Shown here piece after piece: positions 25,868 to 34,377 of a stretch of DNA of 58,043 nucleotides (its first letter is position 1; each line of letters opens with the position of its first letter). Both the position numbers and the translations under genes were made by a program. The notes beneath the pieces are model-generated. The model was not told where the DNA came from and did not search any database. It saw only the letters and a list, made by a program, of their open reading frames with translations. Where the stretch lies: contig JBDRDI010000039.1 of NCBI GenBank assembly GCA_043820875.1, positions 1 through 58,043 of the forward strand, in the 5' to 3' direction. The DNA comes from JBDRDI01 sp043820875 (lineage in GTDB: Bacteria > Patescibacteriota > Patescibacteriia > Patescibacteriales > UBA12075).

Positions 25868-26968
25868 ATGAACAAAAACTATCCTCTTTACCTAATCGCT
25901 TTACACAATTTCCCAAAATTCGGGCCTGTAAGCCTGAAAAGATTGAAAAAATATTTTAAAAATTGGGAAAACGCTTATAAAGGCTCACCAAGCGAAATTA
26001 TGCGCGCCGGTATCAAAGAAAATGTCGCGCTGGAATTTGCGGAACACAGAAAAAAAATAAATCCGGAGGAGTTGATTGAAAAATTGATTCAAGAAAACAT
26101 CGGCGCTGTGGCGTTGCAAGACGATGATTATCCGAAGCGCCTAGCGGAAATTTATGAACCGCCGCCTCTTCTTTTTTACAAAGGAAAGTTGGTTCAAAAC
26201 GAACATGTTTTGGGCGTTGTGGGCACGAGAAAATACACGCGATATGGACAGCAAACAGCCGAAAATTTTGTCACGGAGCTTTGCCGCTCCGGACTTACAA
26301 TTGCAAGTGGCATGGCTCTTGGGATTGATACTGTGGCTCATTGTGCCGCTATTCAAGCTGGTGGAAGAACCATTGCCGTGTTGGGCTCGGGGATTGACCA
26401 ACAAAATATTTATCCGGCCACAAACCAAAACTTGGCGCGCCAAATTGTTGAAAAGGGCGGTTTAATTTTTTCGGAATTTCCGATTGGCACACCGGCTTTG
26501 AAACATAATTTTCCACAAAGGAACAGAATTATTTCAGGGCTTTCTCTCGGGGTGTTGGTCATTGAAGCCGGAGAAAAATCCGGCTCACTCATTACGGCCA
26601 ACTGCGCTTTGGAACAAAACCGCGAAGTTTTCGCGGTGCCAGGAAATATTTATTCACCGGTTTCAGCGGGAACAAACGCCTTGATCAATCAAGGCGCAAA
26701 AATGGCCGTAAATGCCGAGGATATTTTGGAATCGCTCAATTTGAAACAAGCCGATTTGATATTGGAAAATAAAAACATTATTCCGGCAACAAAAGAGGAA
26801 GAAGAGATCCTAAAAACGCTTTCGCATGAATCAAAACACATTAACGATATCATCCGTGAAACCGGCCTTAACGCTTCCCTGGTCGGCTCAACATTAATTA
26901 TGATGGAAATGAAAGGTATGGTAAAAAATGATGGCGGAGGAGAATATCGAATGGCGACGCGGAGATAA
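25868..26968 (+). CDS. dprA: DNA-processing protein DprA
   Basis: DprA binds incoming single-stranded DNA and loads RecA during natural transformation. The 366-residue protein has an N-terminal helical SAM/HhH-like domain (1-75), a Rossmann-like DprA domain (about 85-300) with VGTRKYTRYGQQ, SGMALGIDTVAHCAAI, GGRTIAVLGSGID, the Arg/Lys-rich FPQRNRIISGLS and SGSLITANCALE, and a C-terminal winged-helix domain (about 305-366). All core motifs are intact. It precedes RAYT1 and topA on the same strand. A role in uptake of foreign DNA fits CPR bacteria, which often keep competence genes despite small genomes. Confidence 0.95.
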   Translation: MNKNYPLYLIALHNFPKFGPVSLKRLKKYFKNWENAYKGSPSEIMRAGIKENVALEFAEHRKKINPEELIEKLIQENIGAVALQDDDYPKRLAEIYEPPPLLFYKGKLVQNEHVLGVVGTRKYTRYGQQTAENFVTELCRSGLTIASGMALGIDTVAHCAAIQAGGRTIAVLGSGIDQQNIYPATNQNLARQIVEKGGLIFSEFPIGTPALKHNFPQRNRIISGLSLGVLVIEAGEKSGSLITANCALEQNREVFAVPGNIYSPVSAGTNALINQGAKMAVNAEDILESLNLKQADLILENKNIIPATKEEEEILKTLSHESKHINDIIRETGLNASLVGSTLIMMEMKGMVKNDGGGEYRMATRR

Positions 26969-26989
26969 TTCAATTTTAAAAATAATATT

Positions 26990-27592
26990 ATGACATTATA
27001 TAAAAATAAATATCGCGTGGAATCAACGCGCTTAAAAAATTACGACTATACGTCAGACGGCGCGTATTTTATAACCATCTGCACGAAAGACAGAGAATAT
27101 TTTTTCGGAGAAATTAAAAATTCACAAATAAATACGCCTCAGACAAAAATTGCCGCAGAATGTTGGCGCGATTTGCCAAAACATTATCCAAATTGCGTTT
27201 TAGACGAATTTATTATAATGCCAAATCACGTTCACGGAATAATTATTATAGATAATAATTTATTAAATGTTTCTGTACCGTTAAATACGTTTGTTCCATC
27301 AAACATGTCCGCGGAGACGGGTTTCAAACCCGTCTCTACGGATGGGTTAAACGCAGTAAATATCAATTTAAAACAACATTCGTTGTCGGAAATGATACGA
27401 GCATTTAAAACATTTACTGCGCGCCGAATAAACGAAATGCAAAATACGCGAGGCCAACCATTTTGGCAAGAAAGATTTTATGATCGTATTATCAGAAACG
27501 GGGAAGAATTGAAAAAATCCAGAAATTATATTATAAAAAATCCGGAAAGGTGGGAATTAAACAAAAATAATTCTAAAAATATATTTATTTAA
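26990..27592 (+). CDS. REP-associated tyrosine transposase (RAYT1), Y1/IS200-like
   Basis: A single-domain HUH nuclease of the Y1_Tnp family, 200 aa. Such proteins cut and rejoin single-stranded DNA at REP hairpins. Features: the N-terminal strand YFITICTKDR, the metal-binding HUH pair His80-Val-His82 in IIMPNHVHGIIII, and the catalytic Tyr180 in NYIIKNPERW, as in RAYT proteins. Residues 107-117 (SAETGFKPVST) are the in-frame translation of a family-A REP palindrome (27308-27340) sitting between the HUH motif and the next helix, a place where RAYTs usually have a loop. Two more A elements follow downstream (27617, 27690). The gene has no terminal inverted repeats of an IS. It begins 21 bp after dprA. 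The frame is intact, so the protein is probably active. Confidence 0.92.
   Translation: MTLYKNKYRVESTRLKNYDYTSDGAYFITICTKDREYFFGEIKNSQINTPQTKIAAECWRDLPKHYPNCVLDEFIIMPNHVHGIIIIDNNLLNVSVPLNTFVPSNMSAETGFKPVSTDGLNAVNINLKQHSLSEMIRAFKTFTARRINEMQNTRGQPFWQERFYDRIIRNGEELKKSRNYIIKNPERWELNKNNSKNIFI
27308..27340. repeat. Family-A REP palindrome inside the RAYT1 coding sequence
   Basis: Arms GAGACGGGTTT and AAACCCGTCTC around a single C, with outer CCG/CGG pairs. The left flank reads GGAG where other copies read GTAG. The surrounding bases (CATCAAACATGTCCGCG) are repeated at 27679-27694 beside the next-but-one copy, so the two share an origin. Confidence 0.95.
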
Positions 27593-27616
27593 TTCGTTCT
27601 ATCGTCAGTTCGTAGA

Positions 27617-27645
27617 GTAGAGACGGGTTTGAAACCCGTCTCTAC
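27617..27645. repeat. Family-A REP palindrome downstream of RAYT1
   Basis: Arms GTAGAGACGGGTTT and its complement around a G. The left flank has a 5-bp duplication (GTAGA twice) that breaks an otherwise longer pairing TTCGTAGA/TCTACGAA. Confidence 0.92.
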
Positions 27646-27689
27646 GAACGTGTTTATTCTGTTAGAGATGTTTATTTCATCAAACATGT

Positions 27690-27722
27690 CCGCGGAGACG
27701 GGTTTCAAACCCGTCTCTACGG
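27690..27722. repeat. Family-A REP palindrome upstream of topA
   Basis: Same GGAG-type variant and same left flank as the copy inside RAYT1, which suggests local duplication. It ends 15 bp before the topA -35 box. Confidence 0.92.
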
Positions 27723-27736
27723 TGGCGGAATAAAAT

Positions 27737-27765
27737 TTGCAAAAATTTTTGAAATAGGGTATAAA
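27737..27765 (+). promoter_or_regulatory. Sigma70 promoter for topA
   Basis: TTGCAA (27737-27742), a 17-base spacer, TATAAA (27760-27765). The predicted start near 27772 gives a leader of about 62 nt. Confidence 0.6.
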
Positions 27766-27833
27766 TAAAACTATTGAGATTAACTAAAAAAATAATTGTT
27801 GACCGGCGACTGTCGACTGACTTACCATTATAT

Positions 27834-30068
27834 ATGAATTTAATCATTGTCGAATCCCCCACCAAGGCAAAAACCATTGCAAAATTTTTGGGAAAAGAAT
27901 ACAAGGTAGAATCTTCTTTCGGGCATATCCGTGATTTGGAAAAGAAAAATATGGGTATTGATATAAAAAATAATTTCAAGCCCAAATATATTGTTCCGAC
28001 CAAATCCAAAAAAATCGCTGCCAAACTGAAAGATGAAGCGCGTAAAGCCGATGAGGTAATACTTGCTCCCGATGAAGACCGCGAGGGCGAAGCCATTGCT
28101 TGGCATTTGTCGGAAATTTTGAAGCTTGATGAATCAAAAACCAAAAGAATTGTTTTCCATGAAATAACCAAAAATGCCATTACCGAGGCGCTCAAAAATC
28201 CGCGTCATATTGACATGGGCATGGTTGACTCTCAACAAGCGCGGCGCATCTTGGACCGCTTGGTCGGCTTTGAGCTTTCACCATTTTTGTGGAAAAAAAT
28301 TTCTTATGGCTTGTCAGCCGGACGCGTTCAAAGCGTTGCCGTACGTTTGATTGTGGAGCGCGAACGAGAAATTCAAGCCTTTAAGCCGGACGAATATTGG
28401 ACTATCGAAGCGGAATTTAATCAGAAAGATGGTAAACAAAAATTTGAAGCAAAACTGAATAAATCAAACGGAAAAACAATTGAAAAATTGGAAATAAAAA
28501 CACAAAAACACGCGGATGAAATATTAAAAAAATTAAATGGCGCAAAATATATTGTATCAGAAACAAATCGGAAAGAAATAAAAAAGAAAACGCCATCGCC
28601 GTTCACAACTTCAACTCTTCAACAGACAGCCAACAACATGCTCGGATTTTCAGCCAAACAAACCATGATGATTGCCCAACAGCTCTATGAAGGACTTGAT
28701 TTGGGCGGAGAATCAGGAGGGCTCATAACCTACATGAGAACTGATTCAATGAATTTGTCGGAAAAATTTTTAAACGAAAGCCAAAACTATTTAAAAGAAA
28801 AAATCGGCGAAAATTACGCGCTTGACAAGCCACGCCGATTCAAAACAAAATCAAAAAGCGCACAAGAAGCGCACGAAGCGATCAGACCGACAGAAGTTTG
28901 GCGTGATCCGGAGTCTTTGAAAGAAAAATTAAATCCGCGCCAATATAGATTATATAAATTGATTTGGGAGCGAACACTCGCGAGCCAGATGCCGGAAGCG
29001 ATTATGGATAATACCGCGGTGGATATTGACGCCGAAAATACAGCCTATCAATTCCGCGCGAACGGACAAATCTTGAAATTTGACGGTTATTTAAAAATAT
29101 ATCCGGAAAAAAGCAAAGAAACAATTTTACCTGAATTAAAAACAAACGAATCTCTTGATTTGGAAGATTTAAAAAACACTCAACATTTTACTCAGCCGCC
29201 CGGGAGATATTCCGACGCGACGCTCGTCAAGGTTTTGGAACAACACGGTATCGGCCGTCCTTCCACGTACGCACCGACCATTGCCACGATTGAATCCCGC
29301 AATTATACAGAGAGAGATGATAATAAAAAATTAAAGCCAACGGAAATCGCTTTCATCGTGGTGGATTTGCTTGTCAAACATTTTCACGATATTATTGATT
29401 ATAAATTCACGGCCGAGATGGAAGAAAAACTGGACAAAATAGCCGATAAAGAAAATAAATGGCAAGAAATAATTCGAGATTTTTATTTTCCTTTCCATGC
29501 CAACTTGGAAAAAAAAGATAAAGAAATAAATAAAAAAGATATTATGAAAGAAGAAAAAACAAAAGAGATTTGCGAAAAATGCGAATCTCCCATGATTATC
29601 AAAACCGGCCGTTACGGAAAATTTTTGGCTTGCTCAAATTATCCTGAATGCAAAAACATTAAAAGCTTGGATGGAGAAAATAAACCCGACCCGGAAAAAG
29701 ACAAAGAACTTGCGGCCTTGCGCGAAAAATATAAAAACGAAGTTTGTGAAAAATGCGGTTCAGCAATGGAAATTAAAAACGGCAAATTTGGACTTTTTCT
29801 TGCTTGCTCCGGATATCCAAAGTGCAAATCAATAAAAAACATCAAAGAGAATAATCACGGCACCGGTATAAAATGCCCGAATTGCGAAAAGGGAGAAATC
29901 GTTCAGAAAAAAAGCCGGCATGGAATATTCTACGGCTGTGATCAATATCCGGAATGTAAAACCGCTTTTTGGGGGAAACCGACCGGAGAAAAATGCCCAA
30001 CCTGCGACGCGTTAATGATTGAAGGAAAAAACGGCAACAAATGCTCAAACAAGGAATGCGGAAAATAA
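27834..30068 (+). CDS. topA: DNA topoisomerase I
   Basis: Type IA topoisomerase that relaxes negative supercoils. The 744 residues begin MNLIIVESPTKAKTIAKFLG, the standard TOPRIM start, with DEDREGEAIAWHL as the metal-binding motif. The catalytic tyrosine is Tyr300 in GGLITYMRTDS, followed by HEAIRPT and HGIGRPSTYAPTI. The C-terminus carries four Cys4 zinc-ribbon units (starting at CEKCESPM, CEKCGSAM, CPNCEKGE and CPTCDALM; the last is degenerate and short). A start at 27774 would add 20 residues that do not match the family, so I use the ATG at 27834. It is followed by a terminator at 30091. Confidence 0.96.
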   Translation: MNLIIVESPTKAKTIAKFLGKEYKVESSFGHIRDLEKKNMGIDIKNNFKPKYIVPTKSKKIAAKLKDEARKADEVILAPDEDREGEAIAWHLSEILKLDESKTKRIVFHEITKNAITEALKNPRHIDMGMVDSQQARRILDRLVGFELSPFLWKKISYGLSAGRVQSVAVRLIVEREREIQAFKPDEYWTIEAEFNQKDGKQKFEAKLNKSNGKTIEKLEIKTQKHADEILKKLNGAKYIVSETNRKEIKKKTPSPFTTSTLQQTANNMLGFSAKQTMMIAQQLYEGLDLGGESGGLITYMRTDSMNLSEKFLNESQNYLKEKIGENYALDKPRRFKTKSKSAQEAHEAIRPTEVWRDPESLKEKLNPRQYRLYKLIWERTLASQMPEAIMDNTAVDIDAENTAYQFRANGQILKFDGYLKIYPEKSKETILPELKTNESLDLEDLKNTQHFTQPPGRYSDATLVKVLEQHGIGRPSTYAPTIATIESRNYTERDDNKKLKPTEIAFIVVDLLVKHFHDIIDYKFTAEMEEKLDKIADKENKWQEIIRDFYFPFHANLEKKDKEINKKDIMKEEKTKEICEKCESPMIIKTGRYGKFLACSNYPECKNIKSLDGENKPDPEKDKELAALREKYKNEVCEKCGSAMEIKNGKFGLFLACSGYPKCKSIKNIKENNHGTGIKCPNCEKGEIVQKKSRHGIFYGCDQYPECKTAFWGKPTGEKCPTCDALMIEGKNGNKCSNKECGK

Positions 30069-30090
30069 AAAAATAAAAAAATAAATTAAA

Positions 30091-30124
30091 AAAATACCGC
30101 CGGTAAAAAACCGACGGTATTTAT
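30091..30124. terminator. Bidirectional terminator between topA and the 30138 gene
   Basis: AAAATACCG and CGGTATTTA flank an inner CCGGT/ACCGA partial stem, with A-rich and T-rich tails. The outer arm resembles that of the rel/yqeY terminator (AAAAAATACCGC), but here no REP core occupies the loop. Confidence 0.75.
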
Positions 30125-30137
30125 ATTCAAATAATTT

Positions 30138-30437
30138 CTACTTTTTATTTCTCTTCTTCTTACCATTTTCCGAATAATTTCGTGCGACTTCCACGAGCTT
30201 TTTCACGCCCTCGCCAATCAAAAGAAGATAAGAAGCGCTATGATCTATTTTGTCGTGAATTTTTTTAATAACTTCATCGATCTTTTTCATTCTCTCGCGC
30301 AAGCCCTTTATGGCCAAAAATCCTTGCCTTAAAATTTGCGCGAAATAAAATATTGACCAACATATAAAGACCGCAATTCCAAAAATTGAAAAAGCGATTG
30401 ATAAATTTAAAATGTCTTTTGATGTTTCTATTATCAT
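30138..30437 (-). CDS. Small single-pass membrane protein with coiled-coil-like helix
   Basis: A 99-residue protein with one membrane helix at about 12-34, then an amphipathic helix (LRERMKKIDEVIKKIHDKIDHSA) and a very basic C-terminus (NGKKKRNKK). It resembles short DUF948-like or general-stress membrane proteins in layout but I cannot assign it to a family. It begins 4 bp after the pheT stop on the same strand, so it is transcribed with pheS-pheT. No function is proposed. Confidence 0.7.
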   Translation of the reverse strand: MIIETSKDILNLSIAFSIFGIAVFICWSIFYFAQILRQGFLAIKGLRERMKKIDEVIKKIHDKIDHSASYLLLIGEGVKKLVEVARNYSENGKKKRNKK

Positions 30438-30441
30438 AAAT

Positions 30442-32871
30442 TTAGAAATCTCTTATTTGCGCGCCGAATTTTTCTTCCAGTTTTTTAATCAATCTTCCTT
30501 GAATTTCGTCCACTTCTTCGGCAGTCATGGTTTTATTTGTTTGATAAACAATATGAAAAGCCATGCTTTTTAAGCTCTTGCCTACCTTGTCACCTTCATA
30601 AATATCAAACAATTCGGCTTGCTTTATATACTCGTGAAAGTTTAATATTTCTCTTCTAATATCATTATACAATACTTTTTCATTTATGACAAAGGATAGG
30701 TCGCGTCCGGACGATGGAAATTTTAAAAATGCCTGAAATTTCTTTTCACCGGCGGCACGAATCGCTTTATTAAATTCCGTTAAACTAATCTCAACCACAG
30801 CCGCGCTTTTTTTAATGCCGTTCTTTTTGGCAATCGCGGATGAAAGAGAATAAACAAAACCAATTACCATTTGACCCGAGTTAACTTGTGCCGATTGACG
30901 CCCATCCGCCCAACCGGGAATATTTTCCGTAATATTAAATTCCAAATTTAAATTAAAACTTTCTCCAAGAAGCATAACTATCCCCTTGGCTTTATCAAAA
31001 GTTTCTCTTGCATTTTCTCCCGCGGAAACAACTCCCAAACGTTTTTCTTGATATGGCAAATTTTCGTTATCATGATCTCTTTTTTTCAATTCTCCATCTA
31101 TGGGCAAATACACGAAGCCGATTTCAAAAAAGGAAAATTCTTCATAACGCGCTTGATTTATTTTTATGTTGCCAAACAAATTCACAGCCATTGTTTGCCG
31201 TAAAAGCGATTGGTGCGAAGCAATCGGGTTTGCCAAACGAATATGAGAAGAAAAATCAACTCCCAATTTTTCCAGTTGATCTTCGCCCACAAAAGAATAA
31301 TTGTAAACTTCGGTAAGGCAAGCGCCAAGCGACAATAAATTTTTTATTTTCCTCTCCACTTCTCTTTCATTATTTGATAACGGCGCTTTCATTTCCACTC
31401 TAGGCATAACCGGAACCAAATTATCATATCCATAAATTCTGGTTATCTCTTCTATCAAGTCTTCCTTGATTGAAATATCTTTGGTTGCCCGCCAAGAAGG
31501 AACAATAATATTCAAAATATTATCTTTATTTTCCACTTCAAACCCCAAACTTTCCAAAGTTTTTATAATCCTCTTTTCCTCTACATCTTCGCCAATAATT
31601 TTTTTCACTAAGTTTAAATCCAATTCAATCGGGTCTTGATTTAATTTAAAATTTTTCTCGTCAGCGATTTCACTCTCAATCCGCGCGTTCGGAATTATCT
31701 TTTTTATCAATCCAGCGGCCAAGAGCATTGCTTCTTCGCATAAATTCGGATCCAAAAATTTTTCAAACCTAACCGATGATTCTGTGCGAAGACCCAATTT
31801 TTGGGAAGCTATCCTGATTGATGTGCTGTTAAAATTCGCTGATTCCAAAACAATGCTATCGGTTTCTTCGTTTATCCCGCTGTCTTCACCGCCCATTACG
31901 CCGGCGATAGCCAAAGGAAGTTTTTTATTGGCAATTAAAATCACTCCGTTGTCCAATTCTCTTTTTTGACCGTCCAGGGTGATGAAGTTTTCTCCTTTTT
32001 TAGCCTTACGGACAATAATCTCCGCTTCTTTTTCTTCGCCAAAAACCGTTCTTTTATCAAAAGCGTGCATTGGCTGGCCAAGTTCCAACATGACATAATT
32101 GGTAATATCCACGATGTTGTTGATTGGCTTCATTCCAACCGCAATCAATCTTTTTTGCATCCAATCCGGCGAAGGGGCGACTTTGATTCCACCAATACTT
32201 AAGGCCATATATCTTGGACAAAGAGAAGCGTCTTCAACTTTTATTTTTATCTTATTCTGAATATCTTTCTCTTTTGATTTTATTTCACTCTTGTCCCACA
32301 CTTTAAATTTTGTATTTAAAAAAGCCGCTATTTCACGCGCCATGCCAACATGACCCCAGAGATCCGGCCGATTGGTAATGGATTTATTATCCACTTCAAA
32401 AATAATATCATCATATCCCAAATAATCTCCGAAAGATTGTCCAACTTTTCCGCTTTGCAAAATCATTATTCCGGAATGATCATTTCCCAAACCAAGTTCA
32501 TCTTCGGCGCAAATCATACCGCAAGAAATTTCGCCTCGTACTTCCGCCTTTTTAATTTCCGCACCCCCTGGAAGAATTGTTCCAATCGTAGCGACCGGCA
32601 CTGTTTGCCCCTCTTCAATGTTGGACGCTCCGCAAACAACATCCAAAACTTCTGACCTGATATCAACTCGTACCAATTTTAAACGATCGGAATTGGGATG
32701 TTCTTTTATTTCCAAAATTTTTCCAACAACAATACCATCAAATTTGTTTTTTTGTTCAATAACACTATCTATCTCCACCGTGTGCATCGTGAGCTTTAGG
32801 CCCAATTCTTCGGAAGAAATATTTTTTGGAATATCCAGAAAATCTTTTAACCAATTCAAACTTAAATACAT
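30442..32871 (-). CDS. pheT: Phenylalanyl-tRNA synthetase beta subunit
   Basis: Beta subunit of the alpha2-beta2 enzyme that charges tRNA-Phe and edits Tyr. The 809-residue length is standard. Domains: N-terminal MYLSLNWLKDFLDIP, tRNA-binding OB fold (about 40-150, VVGKILEIKEHPNSDRLKLVRVDIRSE), B3/B4 editing domain (about 215-390, NNIVDITNYVMLELGQPMHAFD), B5 (about 400-475), class II-like core (about 485-680), and the C-terminal FDX-ACB domain (about 715-809, KFPSSGRDLSFVI). No damage is seen. The pheS stop is 5 bp upstream. Confidence 0.96.
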   Translation of the reverse strand: MYLSLNWLKDFLDIPKNISSEELGLKLTMHTVEIDSVIEQKNKFDGIVVGKILEIKEHPNSDRLKLVRVDIRSEVLDVVCGASNIEEGQTVPVATIGTILPGGAEIKKAEVRGEISCGMICAEDELGLGNDHSGIMILQSGKVGQSFGDYLGYDDIIFEVDNKSITNRPDLWGHVGMAREIAAFLNTKFKVWDKSEIKSKEKDIQNKIKIKVEDASLCPRYMALSIGGIKVAPSPDWMQKRLIAVGMKPINNIVDITNYVMLELGQPMHAFDKRTVFGEEKEAEIIVRKAKKGENFITLDGQKRELDNGVILIANKKLPLAIAGVMGGEDSGINEETDSIVLESANFNSTSIRIASQKLGLRTESSVRFEKFLDPNLCEEAMLLAAGLIKKIIPNARIESEIADEKNFKLNQDPIELDLNLVKKIIGEDVEEKRIIKTLESLGFEVENKDNILNIIVPSWRATKDISIKEDLIEEITRIYGYDNLVPVMPRVEMKAPLSNNEREVERKIKNLLSLGACLTEVYNYSFVGEDQLEKLGVDFSSHIRLANPIASHQSLLRQTMAVNLFGNIKINQARYEEFSFFEIGFVYLPIDGELKKRDHDNENLPYQEKRLGVVSAGENARETFDKAKGIVMLLGESFNLNLEFNITENIPGWADGRQSAQVNSGQMVIGFVYSLSSAIAKKNGIKKSAAVVEISLTEFNKAIRAAGEKKFQAFLKFPSSGRDLSFVINEKVLYNDIRREILNFHEYIKQAELFDIYEGDKVGKSLKSMAFHIVYQTNKTMTAEEVDEIQGRLIKKLEEKFGAQIRDF

Positions 32872-32876
32872 ATGTT

Positions 32877-33899
32877 TTAAATAAAAAATCTTAAATCACC
32901 GCTATTAAAAAGCCGGATATCTTCAACCCCATACTTCATCATGGCCAGACGGGTAAGACCAAGTCCAAAAGCAAAACCGGAATATTTTTTTGAATCTATA
33001 CCACCGTATTTCAAAACATTGGGATGAACCATGCCGGCAGGAAAAATTTCCAACCAACCACTATGTTTACAAGCCGGGCATTTTGCGCCATTGCAAATTG
33101 TGCATTTAATATCCATTTCTATTGCCGGCTCCACAAAAGGAAAAAAGCCGGGTCGGATTCTTGTTTCCATTTCTTTCTTAAATATTTTATTAATCAATTC
33201 TTTCATCACGGAAATCATGTTGGCAATGGAAACATCTTCGTCAATCATCAATCCTTCCATCTGATAAAAAGTATGCTCGTGGCAAGCGTCAGTCGCTTCA
33301 CATCTGAATGTTCGACCCGGCGAGACGCATCGCAAAGGCGCGCCGTATTTTTGCATAGCACGAACCTGCACCGGCGAAGTATGCGGACGCATAACCATGT
33401 CGCACTGACCGGATTTATTTTTTGCGTCAATATAAAAAGTATCCTGCATGTCGCGCGCCGGATGATTGGGCGGAATATTCAAGGCTTCAAAACAAAAGTA
33501 ATCACTCTCCAGTTCAGGTCCGTCCAACACCATAAATCCCATGTCAGAAAACAAATCTTCCAGTTCGTTCTGCAATTTGGTGATCGGGTGCAGATGGCCG
33601 GCAACAATTTTTTCACCCGGCAAAGTCACGTCCGTAAAAGAGCTTTGTTGTCCCGACTTTTCAATTAAATTTTCCGCTTCCTTGAATTTCAAGGCCAAAT
33701 CGCTTTTTATTTCATTGGCCAACTGGCCAATTTCTTTTTTTTCCTCTTCTTTCAATTCTTTAATGCTTCGCAAAATTTGAGTAAGCTCTCCTTTTCTGCC
33801 AAAATATTTCACTTCCAATTCACGCAAAGCGGAAAGGTCGCGAACACTGGACAATTGATCCGATATTTCTTGTCTTAATTTATTTAATTTATTCTGCAT
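32877..33899 (-). CDS. pheS: Phenylalanyl-tRNA synthetase alpha subunit
   Basis: Catalytic subunit, 340 aa. It begins with the long helical tRNA-binding domain (1-90, LRELEVKYFGRKGELTQIL), then the class II core with HPITKLQNELEDLFSDMGF, MRPHTSPVQVR, the motif 2 region FRCEATDACHEHTFYQMEG and motif 3 FAFGLGLTRLAMMKYGVEDIR. A CxxC...CxxC element (CTIC and CPAC) precedes SGWLEI, typical of the bacterial alpha subunit. The long plus-strand reading frames over this gene are shadows. It is cotranscribed with pheT. Confidence 0.97.
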   Translation of the reverse strand: MQNKLNKLRQEISDQLSSVRDLSALRELEVKYFGRKGELTQILRSIKELKEEEKKEIGQLANEIKSDLALKFKEAENLIEKSGQQSSFTDVTLPGEKIVAGHLHPITKLQNELEDLFSDMGFMVLDGPELESDYFCFEALNIPPNHPARDMQDTFYIDAKNKSGQCDMVMRPHTSPVQVRAMQKYGAPLRCVSPGRTFRCEATDACHEHTFYQMEGLMIDEDVSIANMISVMKELINKIFKKEMETRIRPGFFPFVEPAIEMDIKCTICNGAKCPACKHSGWLEIFPAGMVHPNVLKYGGIDSKKYSGFAFGLGLTRLAMMKYGVEDIRLFNSGDLRFFI

Positions 33900-33905
33900 A
33901 TTAAC

Positions 33906-34328
33906 TTATCTTTGTTTATAACTTAATAAAAAAAATTCCAATATGGAAATTCCGGCCACCAAAAATAATAAATTCACCCAGGAAAACAAACCCCTTTCTT
34001 GCAAAAACAAACTCGCAATTAAGAGTAATGAAAACAAGAAAGACTGCCGAAACGCTTCTTTGACCGAATGAAAAGCCAATATTTGATGCCGACCGCCGCC
34101 ATCCTCTTCTTCTGAAGCTTCATAACGAGGCGAAAATATTACGAACCTGGCCGTAAAACCGATAATCGCGGCAGTACCAACGATGGACAGATAAAGCGAA
34201 ATATAAAACATCACCAAACCAATCCAATTCGTTTCTTCCGGATTAATGGTAAAAAGGACATAAATCCAGGCCAACCAACAAATTATGGTCATAAAAACCA
34301 TTATTTTTAAATACGAACCAAGGGTCAT
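33906..34328 (-). CDS. Four-TM membrane protein upstream of pheS
   Basis: A 140-residue hydrophobic protein with membrane segments at about 8-28, 36-62, 90-110 and 115-135. A cytoplasmic acidic loop (YEASEEEDGGGRH) is followed by an amphipathic stretch HSVKEAFRQSF. I do not recognise a family. It ends 6 bp before pheS, so it probably leads the pheS-pheT transcript. Its role is unknown. Confidence 0.72.
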   Translation of the reverse strand: MTLGSYLKIMVFMTIICWLAWIYVLFTINPEETNWIGLVMFYISLYLSIVGTAAIIGFTARFVIFSPRYEASEEEDGGGRHQILAFHSVKEAFRQSFLFSLLLIASLFLQERGLFSWVNLLFLVAGISILEFFLLSYKQR

Positions 34329-34377
34329 AATTTTTAAATAATACTTTTTTCCACTCTAACACTAAAAAAAACAAAAA

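Noticed and set aside
33024..33668. Long plus-strand reading frame (over 200 codons) across pheS
   Set aside because: It is antisense to a fully conserved pheS; its composition and lack of motifs mark it as a shadow.
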